Positions 48,875-58,849 of a DNA stretch of 64,000 bases are shown here, one piece after another (the first letter of the stretch is position 1; each line of letters begins with the position of its first letter). Made by a program: the position numbers and the translations under genes. Location: NCBI RefSeq assembly GCF_014898055.3, contig NW_023601322.1, positions 5,537,312-5,601,311 of the forward strand. Direction: 5' to 3'. The notes beneath the pieces are model-generated. The model did not search any database. It was not told the DNA's origin and saw only the letters and a program-made list of their open reading frames with translations. The stretch is from Talpa occidentalis. Taxonomy: Eukaryota; Chordata; Mammalia; Eulipotyphla; Talpidae.

Positions 48875-50805
48875 AATTTTACTTGGGTAAGGAGCTTGTA
48901 CTAGTAGGTTAAAGATTTCAAAACATTTGCAAGACACAATTGAAAGGAGATAATGGTGATGCTCATAGATCAGAAGGATCAGTATCATTTGGATGTCAAT
49001 TTCTGCAAAGTTGATCTAATAAAAATTGAGGCAACATAATTCAATCTAGTCACCAACATCTGTAGTCTTTCACTCGGAAGGTAATGAAAGAGCATGCTGG
49101 TCTTTCTTACAGGCTCTTCCAGATGGCCTGCTTTTTCACAGTTGTGGGTTGATGTTAGCACACTGGCGAGAACAGAGAAAATCAGGCAAGCAAATCCCCA
49201 TCTTGCTGTAATCTCTACACACTCAGTCCTAGGCCAGCACATGGGAGGAAGAGCTGTAGAATCTGTAGGATGGGGGCTGCTCCATGAACACAGCAGGAGG
49301 AAAAAAAAAAATGAATCCCTTCTCACAAATGCATGAACATATTACTTAGATGTTGGCAGAAATAGACCAAAATAAATTTGTAGCTTTCCCTGATTCCCAT
49401 TAGCCAATTTTGGTTCTGTCAAGATGCAAGAAGTTTATGCAGTAGGAGCATTTCTTGCAGAGAGGAACGGGCGCTGCTGAAATCACTAAATTGGAAGGAA
49501 GAAACTAAGGTGTTTGGACACTTGGGGATCAGTAGCAAGTCGTGAGAACACAGGCTTCAGCCTAGTTTGTCTGGCGCCTTCTCCTTAGCCACAAAAGCTG
49601 GGCGTGATCAATCAAATCTCAGCGCTCACCAGGCCCAGAGTCGACCAAAAGCAGTGGGAGCTATGACCTCACGCGAAGGCGTTCACACCATGGACTGGAC
49701 CACCACATTGAAGAGGAGACTTGGCGCGTGGAACCTTGGAAAAGTGGGTTGTGTGCAAGTCTTTCAATAAGGTGGAGTTCACTTTCAAAGACGTTGGAAA
49801 GTACTGGGTCTGGCCAAGTTGAACTGATTGGAATAAATTCTTGTTTTCTTTTCTCACACTCCAGTGAGATAAGCCAGAAAGTCCAATCACTAGGGAATTA
49901 AAAAATAAAGATGCCATCCACAGGAAAGTCTGATCTAGAAGTTATTTGCAAATTAGATATACTGTGCAAATATTTTGACACATTGAAGAAGTTATGTTTT
50001 AACTTCCTGTATTTCCTCCCTCAGAGACAGAAAGTGCTTTTTTTTTACCCATGCTTGACAAGTATCAACCAATAGATAGCTAATAAATAAGAAATAAACT
50101 CTGTTTTCTTGAAGCTTGTGTAGTAGGGGACAAGTTGGCCTTATTTCTTAAATATATTAATCGATAAAGAAAGCCAATACAGCCTCATAGACCATCTGTA
50201 GGTTCCAAGCTGGGATTTTAACTGAATAATTTTATTTCAGTTGGGAACATCACAGTAACCTTTTCTCCAAGGCATTTCTAGTTGGAAGCATTTTAAATGA
50301 GTGTACTGTCTTGAACAAAGGTTATATTTGCAATCTGCATGGGGAAGCAGAGTATTCCTAGGACTGAAGACATTGATATACGGTAGCATATTTATGTTGT
50401 CAAAGAGACCGCACCAATTATGTTGATGATAAAGGTCACTTAGATGGTTCCCTAGTCAGTTCAAGAAGTATAAGACTTCTTAACAACGGTCTGCTGAACA
50501 TAGTTAGCCTCTGAAGTATTGTTGATTTTATTTTATTTAAAATAGAACAGGATATGGAGAATGGCTGTTGAGCAGAGAGTGTATATTTGTGAAATGCTCC
50601 TGGAGGCAGGTGATGGGCATTCACCAAACATTCATAGATGTTATTGTTAATGTCAGTGGAAAATAAATTGATATTCTTTACATAGTAGCTATTCATGGTG
50701 AATTTCCCTCCTACCTGATGAATTTCATTATCTATTATATCCTGTCAATTGTTTAAGTAACCTACATAGATATTTATCAAATAGAGCAATAAAACTCATT
50801 TTAAT
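48875..50805. other. Unassigned intergenic DNA
   Basis: About 1.9 kb with no supportable gene or named repeat. Confidence 0.45.
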
Positions 50806-50822
50806 AAAACCTCTCTTATTTT

Positions 50823-51125
50823 TTTAAAATAAATTTTATTTTTATATTCCCCATACAATTGCAATCCCCTTATTTTGACCCCAATCCCTCCCCTCCCCAC
50901 CCCCCACCCCCCCATAGAGTGTCTCTGGTTCATAGTTGTTTGTTGATTTTGATATTTTCTTCCTTATAGTTATTCATTTTCCTGGTCTGAGTTTTAAGTT
51001 TTCTAGATTCCTGCTATGAGTGAGACCATCCGGTATTTTCCTTTTTCTTTCTGGCTTATTTTGCTGAGCATGATCCCTTCCAGCGCCATCCAAGTTGCTG
51101 CACATTGCATGTGTTTATCTTTTTT
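50823..51125 (-). mobile_element. L1 3' end, distal part of the composite
   Basis: Reverse of the L1 3' UTR and the last codons of ORF2: CCCCATACAATTGCAATCCC, a long C-rich run at 50874-50914, TATGAGTGAGACCATCCGGT and GATCCCTTCCAGCGCCATCC. On the minus strand the final ORF2 codons are still open and end in a stop shortly after an ISQKEKGKYRMVS-type peptide. It is more heavily truncated than its neighbour. Confidence 0.9.
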
Positions 51126-51129
51126 TTTT

Positions 51130-51650
51130 TTTAACAATTTTCCTGACATTCCCCACCCCTTCCTTCTACAGCTCTTGCTTAGGTCTTTTCTTACTCTCCA
51201 TTCTATTCTTGACAGAAGACAGAGGTGATCTACAGTGAAGTCTTTTGACACTAAAATGCTGTTGCCTACCTACATTTGATTTGGTATCTTTGAAACCTTG
51301 AATTCTAGAATTGTTTGTGTGGAGGTTGAGAGGGAGCAACTAAGGTCCTCTTTCCTCTCTGGAGTACTAACATAGTAAAAGCAAAAAGGCATAAACATCT
51401 ATATTCTACTGTTTCTAGGATGCACCTGTAATCATTAAACATAGGGGTTCCTGTTAACAAAACCCAAATATGTTCACCAGCTTTCTCCCCTATGGAGGAG
51501 ACCACAAGAAACAGAGACTTGCCTTGGTTTTTGTGCATGAGGTAAGAAAACTGAGTCCACTGCTTTATGGTAAACCCACATGTCAGGACTTAAAAGCAGG
51601 GGGACCTGAGTGTGGATTTTACTTCTGAGTTCATTAATTTCTTTCTTTTC
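51130..51650 (-). other. Non-L1 segment between two L1 3' ends
   Basis: About 520 bp with no L1 or SINE similarity that I can see and no coding potential. Its position after the L1 A-rich end and within a single outer target-site duplication makes it a candidate transduced 3' flank from the source locus. Confidence 0.65.
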
Positions 51651-51652
51651 TT

Positions 51653-52289
51653 TTTTTTTAAATAATAAATTTTATTTTTATATTCCCCATACAATTGCAA
51701 CCCCCCATTCTGACCCCAATCCCTCCCCTCCCGCCCCCCTCTCCCCAAAAAGTGTCTCTGGTTCATAGTTTTTTGTTGATTTTGATTTTCACTTTCTTAT
51801 AGTTATTCATTTTCCTGGTCCCTTATTTAAGTTTTCTAGATTCCTGCTATGAGTGAGACCATCCGATATTTTTCTTTTTCTTTTTGGCTTATTTCACTGA
51901 GCATGATCCCTTCCAGCGCCATCCATGTTGCTGCAAATTGCATGTGTTTATCTTTTTTGAATGCTGAGTAATATTCCATGGTGTATATGTACCACATCTT
52001 CTTGATCCAGTCATCTATTTTTGGGCATTTGGGCTGTTTCCAAAGCTTAGCTATTGTAAATAGTGCTGCTATAAACATAGGGGTGCAGGTGTTCTTTGGA
52101 ATTGATGTTTCTGTGTCCTTTGGGTAAAAACCTAGGAGTGGAATTGCTGGATCATATGGAAGCTCTATGTTTAGTAGGTCCAGAAATCTCCACACAGCTC
52201 TCCATAGTGGTTGGACCAGTGTGCACTCCCACCAGCAGTGCAGGAGAGTTCCTTTTTCTCCACACCCTCGCCAACATTTGTTGTTGCTA
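51653..52289 (-). pseudogene. L1 ORF2 C-terminus and 3' UTR, 5' truncated
   Basis: On the minus strand a 119-codon frame (52195-51836) encodes the recognisable L1 ORF2p C-terminus, including [29 protein letters not shown] and ATWMALEGIMLSEISQKEK, and ends at the normal stop before the 3' UTR. ORF2p is the endonuclease/reverse transcriptase of L1. Here only the C-terminal part after the reverse transcriptase domain is present, so the copy cannot be active. The open frame indicates a fairly recent insertion. The 3' UTR has the C-rich block at 51718-51747. Confidence 0.95.
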
Positions 52290-52306
52290 AAAACCTCTCT
52301 TATTTT

Positions 52307-54679
52307 AATTTATAGTTGTACATAGCATTGAATAGATCAAAGATAATATAAACACTTTACCAGTTAGCATCAAACTTCAAATTATAATTTTTCCCTCTTA
52401 CAAGTGCTTAACTTTTACAGCACATTACCCCATTTTATAGAAACTGATGAAATTAAGTGAGAGCTATCTATTTCCATTAAGTGAGATAATGTGCCTTAAA
52501 ATAATAGTCATCTAGTTTTTCATAGTGTGTTTTATTAGTGCCTTTTGTTTGCAGTCTCCTTTTAACACTTTAAATGGAATTTGGTTCCTTACTAATTTAA
52601 TCCTTTTCAATTGGAAAACAGTAGCTTTTCTCCACCCTGTGTTTCTAATGGAGCTTGAAATTAACATTTTGCTTTTGTTGTAATTTACTTTTTATTGTTG
52701 TGGTGCTGAAAATTGGAAAATGTTCATAGGGCTTTTGGAAAACATTGCTTAGTGTTAAAATATGTCGACGAAAGAAGATACTTTTTTTGAAATGCTAAAT
52801 ACGGTGAACAGATCGTAACTCTAATTTTATCAAATTATTTTAATTGATTTTCTCATAAATGAAATGTAAATGGCAGCCAGAAAGCCATGCATAGATCACT
52901 CACTTTAATGTCTGGGTAAATTCTTCATTACAATGAAGAGTATGGACTTTTTTAAATTAAAAGGGATATAATCCCCTTCCCACTTCTCTCTTCAGTTATT
53001 CTCACTGTATCTGGAAGAATATGAATATTAATTTTCAGAAGTCAATAGTCTACACTTGCTGTGTGGAGGCTGCTTTTTATGGGATTTTGATTAGTGTGAA
53101 TTTAGCCCATGCAGAGGAGAGGGGACACCCCCATTACTAAGTGTCTGCTTGAGACTAAATTTCCTCTTTCATTTTCTTTCACCTGTATCAACACCGTAGT
53201 TCCTTAATCTCTTCAACTGTCTTGAAGGTAAACTAAAACTCACTCTCTAGTAAGGAGATTGTGGTTTATTCTTGGTATTATATTGCTGTGTTCTAACATT
53301 CAAAGCAAATGGACGGAGCAAAAGGCTGTGATGTCAATGGGTTGCTTGTTCAGGCTTCTATCAGGAAATGTAGTAGGGTTTCTGAGTTTAACAAAAAGTT
53401 GTTAAGTACAGTTTTGGTCAGCCGAAGTATTCTCTGTCTTGGCTGCAGGTTAAAACCATGTGAAACTTCAATGATTACTCATTGTGTAGGTCTCACTGGC
53501 TGAAAATCTAATTGAATTGACCTGGAATGGGGCAGGTGGGACATATCTTCTTGTCTCTAGGTATTAGCTGTCATTCAGGATGTTTTGAGACTGTCTACCA
53601 CACCTCCAGCCTTTCTTAGCATGTGAAAGAGCTCCCCTGAATACTTAGTGAAATGCCTATGGATCTTTGTGGTATAATCACAGAGCTCTTTATGGCCATT
53701 TTGGAAAAATCTTGCCTAACATTCTGACTTTTAAAAGTTCAAATGCCTCCATTTGTCTTGACTTAAAATGGGTGCAGGGTTTCTAGAGTGTGTGGTCAGA
53801 CCCATCACACTCTGGGGACTTATCACTTGTCCCTCAGGAATTAGTCAACAGTTCCTGTTCCACTTCCAAAAATCCCAGGAAGTCTGAGAAACTGACTTTT
53901 CCATCTTTATGTATTTTGAACGATTACCCAGTGAGGACCTTTATCTGGGACACTTTGTACACTCTGAGAGAATCCCTACCAAGTTTCTTTTAAAGCCTTA
54001 TATAAGGCCAATTTTCCAAGCAAATTTTGCCTAATGGTTTTAACAGCTGTCCATTCATTACCAACATGGCGGATGAAGACATGGAGGGAATGATCAATGA
54101 GGTAATTACAGTGAAGGGGCCCAGTTTCAAAGTTAAAGTAGGTGTTCTGGCAAGACCCAAATTGTAGCTAATTGCTCTTACCTATCTTATATGCTAATTT
54201 AGTGAAAATTGATCAAGTGTCCTTGTTTTCCCTGCTAGCATGCCTGTGCTAGGGGGTGATGTTAGAGAAGGGTCTCTGGTGGTGGACGACAAAGAGCCCC
54301 CACGTTGTTGGATAGACTATGAACGTGTATATTGGCAAGAACACACTTGCTGCATTTCCTTTTCACTAGAGATGCCTTCCTTGTCCTTTTGCCTCCACCT
54401 TGCTGATCATTTTTTTCATAACTATGGAAAGTATGCATGATTTTACTTCCAGATAAATGTCATTAACTCTTCCAGACTATATTTAATTCCAGTTATTCTG
54501 ATAATTTGGGAATGCCTTAATATGGAATACAGTTATGTAATTCAAATCCAAATATAATGTATTTTTATTTGCACAATTTCCGCTTGTCATATAGAACACA
54601 CTTGAAAAGAAAGATTGTAGATCTTCCATTGTTAAGACATGGCATGTTGTCAGTGCTTCATACTAGTGCAAACTTAATA
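52307..54679. other. Unassigned DNA, part possibly conserved noncoding
   Basis: About 2.4 kb with no gene I can support. The block 52530-52950 is low in recognisable repeats. Near 54066 a short frame with a start in GC-rich context precedes a GTAATT donor-like string (see findings). Weak MIR-like similarity occurs near 52415-52510. Confidence 0.4.
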
Positions 54680-54778
54680 GGCATGTGTAAGGGCAGGACT
54701 GGACCACAGTGCAGGTTTTCTGATCCCATGCAGACCGGGTAAAGGAGGAGTCAGAGTCCTCAGTAGTTTTGCAGGTCT

Positions 54779-54784
54779 TTTATT
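54779..54784 (-). promoter_or_regulatory. Polyadenylation signal AATAAA in the solo LTR
   Basis: Plus-strand TTTATT, followed on the minus strand by AGACCTGCAAAACTACTG. Its placement about two thirds along the LTR fits the R/U5 boundary of an LTR. Confidence 0.7.
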
Positions 54785-54821
54785 GGGGGTTCACCAGGCA
54801 TATGGCAGGCAGGGGTGCTGG

Positions 54822-54860
54822 CTGGGGGGCTGGGAGGCTGGCAGGCCTCCCAGCCCCCAG
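54822..54860 (-). other. Perfect-stem hairpin in the LTR
   Basis: Left arm 54822-54838 and right arm 54845-54860 (GCCTCCCAGCCCCCAG) pair over 16 bp with a single bulged G and a 6-nt loop TGGCAG. In the minus-strand transcript it lies between the CAG tract and AATAAA. Confidence 0.85.
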
Positions 54861-54937
54861 CAAGTCTTCACTCTATCTGGACTCTCTGGCGTTCGTTCTG
54901 CTGCTTCTCGGCTTCTCTTTCGGCTTCTGCTTCGGCT

Positions 54938-54947
54938 TCTACTACTG

Positions 54948-55030
<83 letters not shown>

Positions 55031-55037
55031 ACTGCTG
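54938..55037. repeat. (CTG)n/(CAG)n triplet repeat in the LTR
   Basis: There are 23 uninterrupted CTG units at 54951-55019, flanked by CTA-interrupted units on both sides (CTACTACTGCTACTG before, TACTGCTGCTACTGCTG after). Homopolymer peptides in all frames (Ala, Leu, Cys) are by-products, not genes. It is likely to be length-variable. Confidence 0.97.
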
Positions 55038-55138
55038 GCGTCCCCGTGACGCCGCCCTTAAAAAAGCACAATCTTAGCTCAGCTGAATCCCATCTACCTA
55101 TGCCCACACCCTATTGCAGGTGCCCGCCATCAGGCATG

Positions 55139-56860
55139 CATTCAGGACAAGGATCCATCATCTATCCTGATGGCGGAAGGGCAGAAAAGCCTGATATTTT
55201 CTTTACCCTACAGCATGTCAGGGAATATTATAGAAAGAGCATAGAAATGTGAGGTTCAGATACTTCTAGGTGGATTGTGATCTTTATTGTAGCAGCTTAA
55301 TGTCTTGAGATATGAATTTTCTACCCTGTAAAGTGAGCTTTTTCGATTCACATTATGCTGTTGTGTTTTAGGAGGTATTCCTCTGCCATCAGTTTCTGGA
55401 TGATATCGAGTAGATTGTACACAATTAGGAATTAATGCATATATATCACATTTTAGACTGGGAGGCCCATCAGGAAATAGGCAGATTTATTTCTGGATAT
55501 CTGACACTAACATGGTGCTTAAAACAATCTTGAAGTGCAAAATAGTATTGTCAAAGATGATGTACCTTTTCTACTATTCTGGAGCTCACTGCTTGGTTGA
55601 TTTTTTTTAAGGTTCCTGAAATCTCCAAATCTCTCTTAATTTGTTCTTGTTGTATAAGGCCAAATCACATCTTTTTTTAAAATAAATTTCACCCCAATTT
55701 CTTGTTAGTATATGCAAAGATTTTTGACTGAAGTCCTCAAATCCTATGCCGTTTTCAAAAGGACTTTTCTCAGGCACCAGAGACATCCCTGGCAGGCTGT
55801 GTGTTAAATCTCAGCCGTCCTTGGCAAGCGCTAAGCCATTAGTGGATTTTGTCACAGTCAGGTCCATCCTAGAAGTTGACCTCAAGAATTGCACTGCCTT
55901 CATTTTGTTGAACTCTCTGCTATCTAAGTGCTCCAGTAAGTGCAGTGGGTGTACACTGGCCTCTGAGTCTGCGCCAGGCTGGAGGTCACTAGGAAAAGAA
56001 GCATCTAGTGTTTTCAACTACAAATGAGAGAGTGAGTGAGCCACAAGAGTTTGACTATTCCCTACCCATCGGAGGAGATTCAAGGGACCCAGAGTTTTCG
56101 ATCAAAAGGAAAATTGATGTGGGTCATTATGTAAAAATGAAATGGAAACTGCTGTTTATGCATTAGGTATTAGATTAACGAAATTTTACCTACTAAGTTG
56201 CTTTACTACTTATGTTGATAGCAAACACCTTAGGAGAGATCATTCATTTTGAAGCAACTATTTAAGTTAATTAGCTGGGAATTCTAACTTGGATCACATT
56301 ACCAAACATGTGGTTGTATCAGTTCATCTTAAGGATAATTATGCATTTGATTTTTTTTTTTTTTGAACTTCAGATCATTTCTGGGATCATCAGTTTTCCT
56401 TCAGAATGTGGCCATGGTTTAAACAGGAATTTATGGCCACAAACAAAAGGCATGTTTCTCATGGAGACAAAAAAAAAATGATGTGACAGCATATTTTTAT
56501 TGTTTAAATAATTCTAGATTTATGCTTAGCTTTCCTTTATATCATGTGGAAAAACATGAAAATGTTTTAAATGTTTTAACTCAATGAATATGAAAGCAGA
56601 AATAGCTTTAATACTCAGTGTAATCTGTGTTGCCCCCCCCAATATATCAAGGCAACTTATATATTCTCTAGTTATTCTTGTGGCATCTAAAAATGTTCTG
56701 AATATTATTCAGGGAAAGTCATAACTGAATCCCATATTTTTATGTGATTATATGTATGTGTGTACCTATCTATCATATGTTGCCTATCTGCCCTTCTATC
56801 TATAAAGCAAATGCTCACAATAAAAATATACAAACTATCCTGATAGGTATAGAGCGAAAG
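55139..56860. other. Unassigned intergenic DNA
   Basis: About 1.7 kb with no supportable gene or named repeat. A short C run occurs at 56632-56640. Confidence 0.45.
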
Positions 56861-56862
56861 GA

Positions 56863-57098
56863 GTTTTTTTTTCTGCATAGAAGAACTGGGGTGTAGGCCA
56901 GAGGTGTGGGGAGTGAGCAGATTCATCTGAGGCAGAGGGGTAGCAGAACAGGTGGATCTACTGAAATACACTGCTGAGGGGAGCAGTGGGAGACAGGAGA
57001 GGTCTGCTGCGCCATGTGGGTAGCTCCCTGGCCAGGATTGAATTCAGGCTGTTGTGGTAGAGCTGAGACTTGACCCCTAGACCACCAGGGAGGCCCCA
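56863..57098 (-). mobile_element. tRNA-derived SINE, older, diverged
   Basis: Reverse copy with GCATAGAAGAACTGGGGTGT at the 3' side, GAGAGGTCTGCTGCGCCATG, and the head CCACCAGGGAGGCCCC. The tail has decayed to a short T run, and no clear target-site duplication remains. Confidence 0.9.
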
Positions 57099-57279
57099 GG
57101 AAAGAGCTTATTGAGCAAACCCCACACCCCACAGCACATACAAATTTCTTCAATCCTAGTTCCATTTTGCTAACACCATTATTTCATTAACTGCTAATAG
57201 AAGAGTATACAAAGCGTGAAGGCTTCCCCACTATATTACCAAATACACACTTTTCTTATAGTTAAACTAAGAATTTATT

Positions 57280-58480
57280 TTGCAGATATGAAGCTATACT
57301 AATTAAAACAGGGTGTTATGGGCAAAAAAAAATAGACAAATATATTGCCACAATAGAACAGAGTCTAGAGGCAGAATCACATGTCAATACTTGATTTTTG
57401 ACATTGCATAAGGTTGTTAAAAAATAGTCTTTTTAAGCTTTTTCATTTGGTTGTGCATTTATAACAATCCATGTATAACAGAACAATACAGTATGAATTT
57501 CATCTCCCATAATATACCAAAAAAATTCCAAATGGAATGAAGTCATAAAGGGTAAGATCAAACACCAAACTACTTAGGATAATTTAAAAATAATATAGAA
57601 AATACAAATGATAAAGGAACTGATGGATCAAATCAGCTTTTTTGGAATTAATAACTGTTATAAGTTACTTTATGAAAAAATGAAAATGCAATCACAGACT
57701 TGCAAAAGATATTTGCAACACAAAAATCAACCATGAACTCACTTCAAGAATGGAGAAGGAGGGCCTCCCCGGTGGCGCAGCGGTTGAGAGCTGGGTTGCG
57801 AAGCTGCCCGCAGCCTCTGCGGCGCCGGTTCGATCCCCGGCTGCTCCCCGGCCACCGGAGGAGGGTCCCACATGGCGCGCAGACCTCTCCTGGCGCCCGC
57901 TGCTCCCCTCAGCAGTGTACTTCGGTCCTTCTGCCTGCTCTGCTCCCCGCTCTGGCTCTGGTGAATTCTCTCACCCTCCCGCGCTTCTGACTGTACCCAG
58001 TGCATGTATACACAAAACAAACAAACAAACAAATAAATAAATAAACAAACATGCCTCTATTAAAAAAAAAAAAAAAAAAAAAGAATGGAGAAGGAAAATC
58101 TCAGAGCAACCAGAAAAGGGGCAGACAGCACAACGGAAACAGGGCTGTGTGCTCGACTGTGCTGTCACAAAAAAGACTTTGTAAAAGGCCGATAAACACA
58201 CCTTCATTTGCGGGGAGGAAAATCCCGATCAAAACCATAAAAAGCTACTTTTCACCTCCACTGAATTGATTGCAATGAAGAATGGCAGCATTGAGTATTG
58301 ATCAGAATGTGAAGTGATTAACACTCTCTGGGATACAAACCACTAAAAACAATGCACATGTAGCAAGAACCATGGACAAGAAAATTCGGTGACAGTTCTG
58401 AACGGAAACAAACATTTCTCTAGAGAATAGTAAATACATTTAAGATGGTATGTTCTTACATGACAAAGTTACACTTCAGT
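57280..58480 (+). mobile_element. Ancient L1M ORF2 3' region, split by a young SINE
   Basis: Ordered matches to sense L1 ORF2: ATACTAATTAAAACAGGGTG, ACTTGCAAAAGATATTTGCA before the SINE, then CCCGATCAAAACCATAAAAA and CCACTGAATTGATTGCAATG after it. The young SINE at 57761-58080 interrupts it. Frames are broken. Confidence 0.65.
57761..58080 (+). mobile_element. tRNA-derived SINE, long young subfamily, near-intact
   Basis: Best-preserved copy. Head GGGCCTCCCCGGTGGCGCAG, A-box-like TGGCGCAGCGG (57773-57783), B-box-like GGTTCGATCC (57827-57836), (AAAC)n/(AAAT)n linker, CATGCCTCTATT and poly(A) of more than 20. Perfect 15-bp target-site duplication AAGAATGGAGAAGGA (57746-57760 and 58081-58095). 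The intact Pol III promoter elements and unbroken duplication suggest a recent insertion. Confidence 0.97.
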
Positions 58481-58561
58481 GGAAATTAGAACTATATACA
58501 CACCACTATATGGAAAACAAATAGTGTAGTATATATTAAGTTTAAAAAAAAATAAGGGAAA

Positions 58562-58829
58562 CTGGGGCCTCCCTGGTGGTGCTGGGTTAAAGTCTCAGGG
58601 CTATCAAGCTATCACCAGCCACTGCAGCATGAGTTCGTTCCCCTGGCAGGGAGCTGACCCGCACGGTGGAGCAGACCTCTCCTGTCTCCCCGCTGCTCCC
58701 CTCAGCAGTGTGTTTCAGTGGATACACTTATTCTGCTCCCCACTCTCTCTCGGGTGAATCCTCTCCCCTCCCCAACCTCTGGCCTAGACCCCAGTTCTTA
58801 TATGCATATGCATAAATAAAATAACTTTT
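58562..58829 (+). mobile_element. tRNA-derived SINE, older subfamily
   Basis: Head GGGGCCTCCCTGGTGGTGCT, body CACTGCAGCATGAGTTCGTT, tail GCATAAATAAAATAACTTTT. The target-site duplication AAAAATAAGGGAAA (58548-58561 and 58830-58843) is perfect. Confidence 0.94.
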
Positions 58830-58849
58830 AAAAATAAGGGAAATTATTC

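Larger units (their letters stand above)
50823..52289 (-). mobile_element. Composite L1 insertion with probable 3' transduction
   Basis: The outer borders carry a perfect 17-bp target-site duplication AAAACCTCTCTTATTTT (50806-50822 and 52290-52306), with the L1 endonuclease-type site TTTT/AA at its edge. Reading on the minus strand: a 5'-truncated L1 (ORF2 C-terminus and 3' UTR, 52289 to about 51653), an A-rich tract, about 520 bp of non-L1 sequence (51650 to about 51130), and a second L1 3' end (51125 to 50823) with its own tail at the far border. Neither inner L1 boundary has a matching duplication of its own, so the whole appears to have landed in a single event. Confidence 0.82.
54686..55132 (-). 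mobile_element. Solo LTR, class II (ERV2)-like, with internal CAG repeat
   Basis: A 447-bp segment that on the minus strand begins TGATGGCGGGCACC and ends CCTGCCCTTACA, i.e. TG…CA. A perfect 6-bp target-site duplication GGCATG lies on both sides (54680-54685 and 55133-55138); 6 bp is typical of class II endogenous retroviruses. The minus strand shows, in order, a weak TATA-like T/A run (near 55060), a (CAG)n tract, a strong hairpin, an AATAAA signal (54779-54784) and a U5-like end. No internal retroviral genes are present, so it is a solo LTR left by recombination. It could drive minus-strand transcription, but no evidence of activity can be seen here. Confidence 0.85.

Noticed and set aside
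51836..52195. Possible domesticated L1 ORF2-derived gene
   Set aside because: It is only the C-terminus of a 5'-truncated L1 with target-site duplications and a normal 3' UTR, so it is a dead insertion.
54769..55252. Long open frames with poly-Ala, poly-Leu or poly-Cys
   Set aside because: They are frame readings of the CTG/CAG repeat inside a solo LTR. All three frames plus the reverse stay open because of the repeat, and there is no protein-like flank.
57761..57850. tRNA-like A and B boxes suggesting a tRNA gene
   Set aside because: They belong to the tRNA-derived head of the SINE. The rest of the element, the poly(A) tail and the target-site duplication show a retroposon, and no complete cloverleaf was seen.
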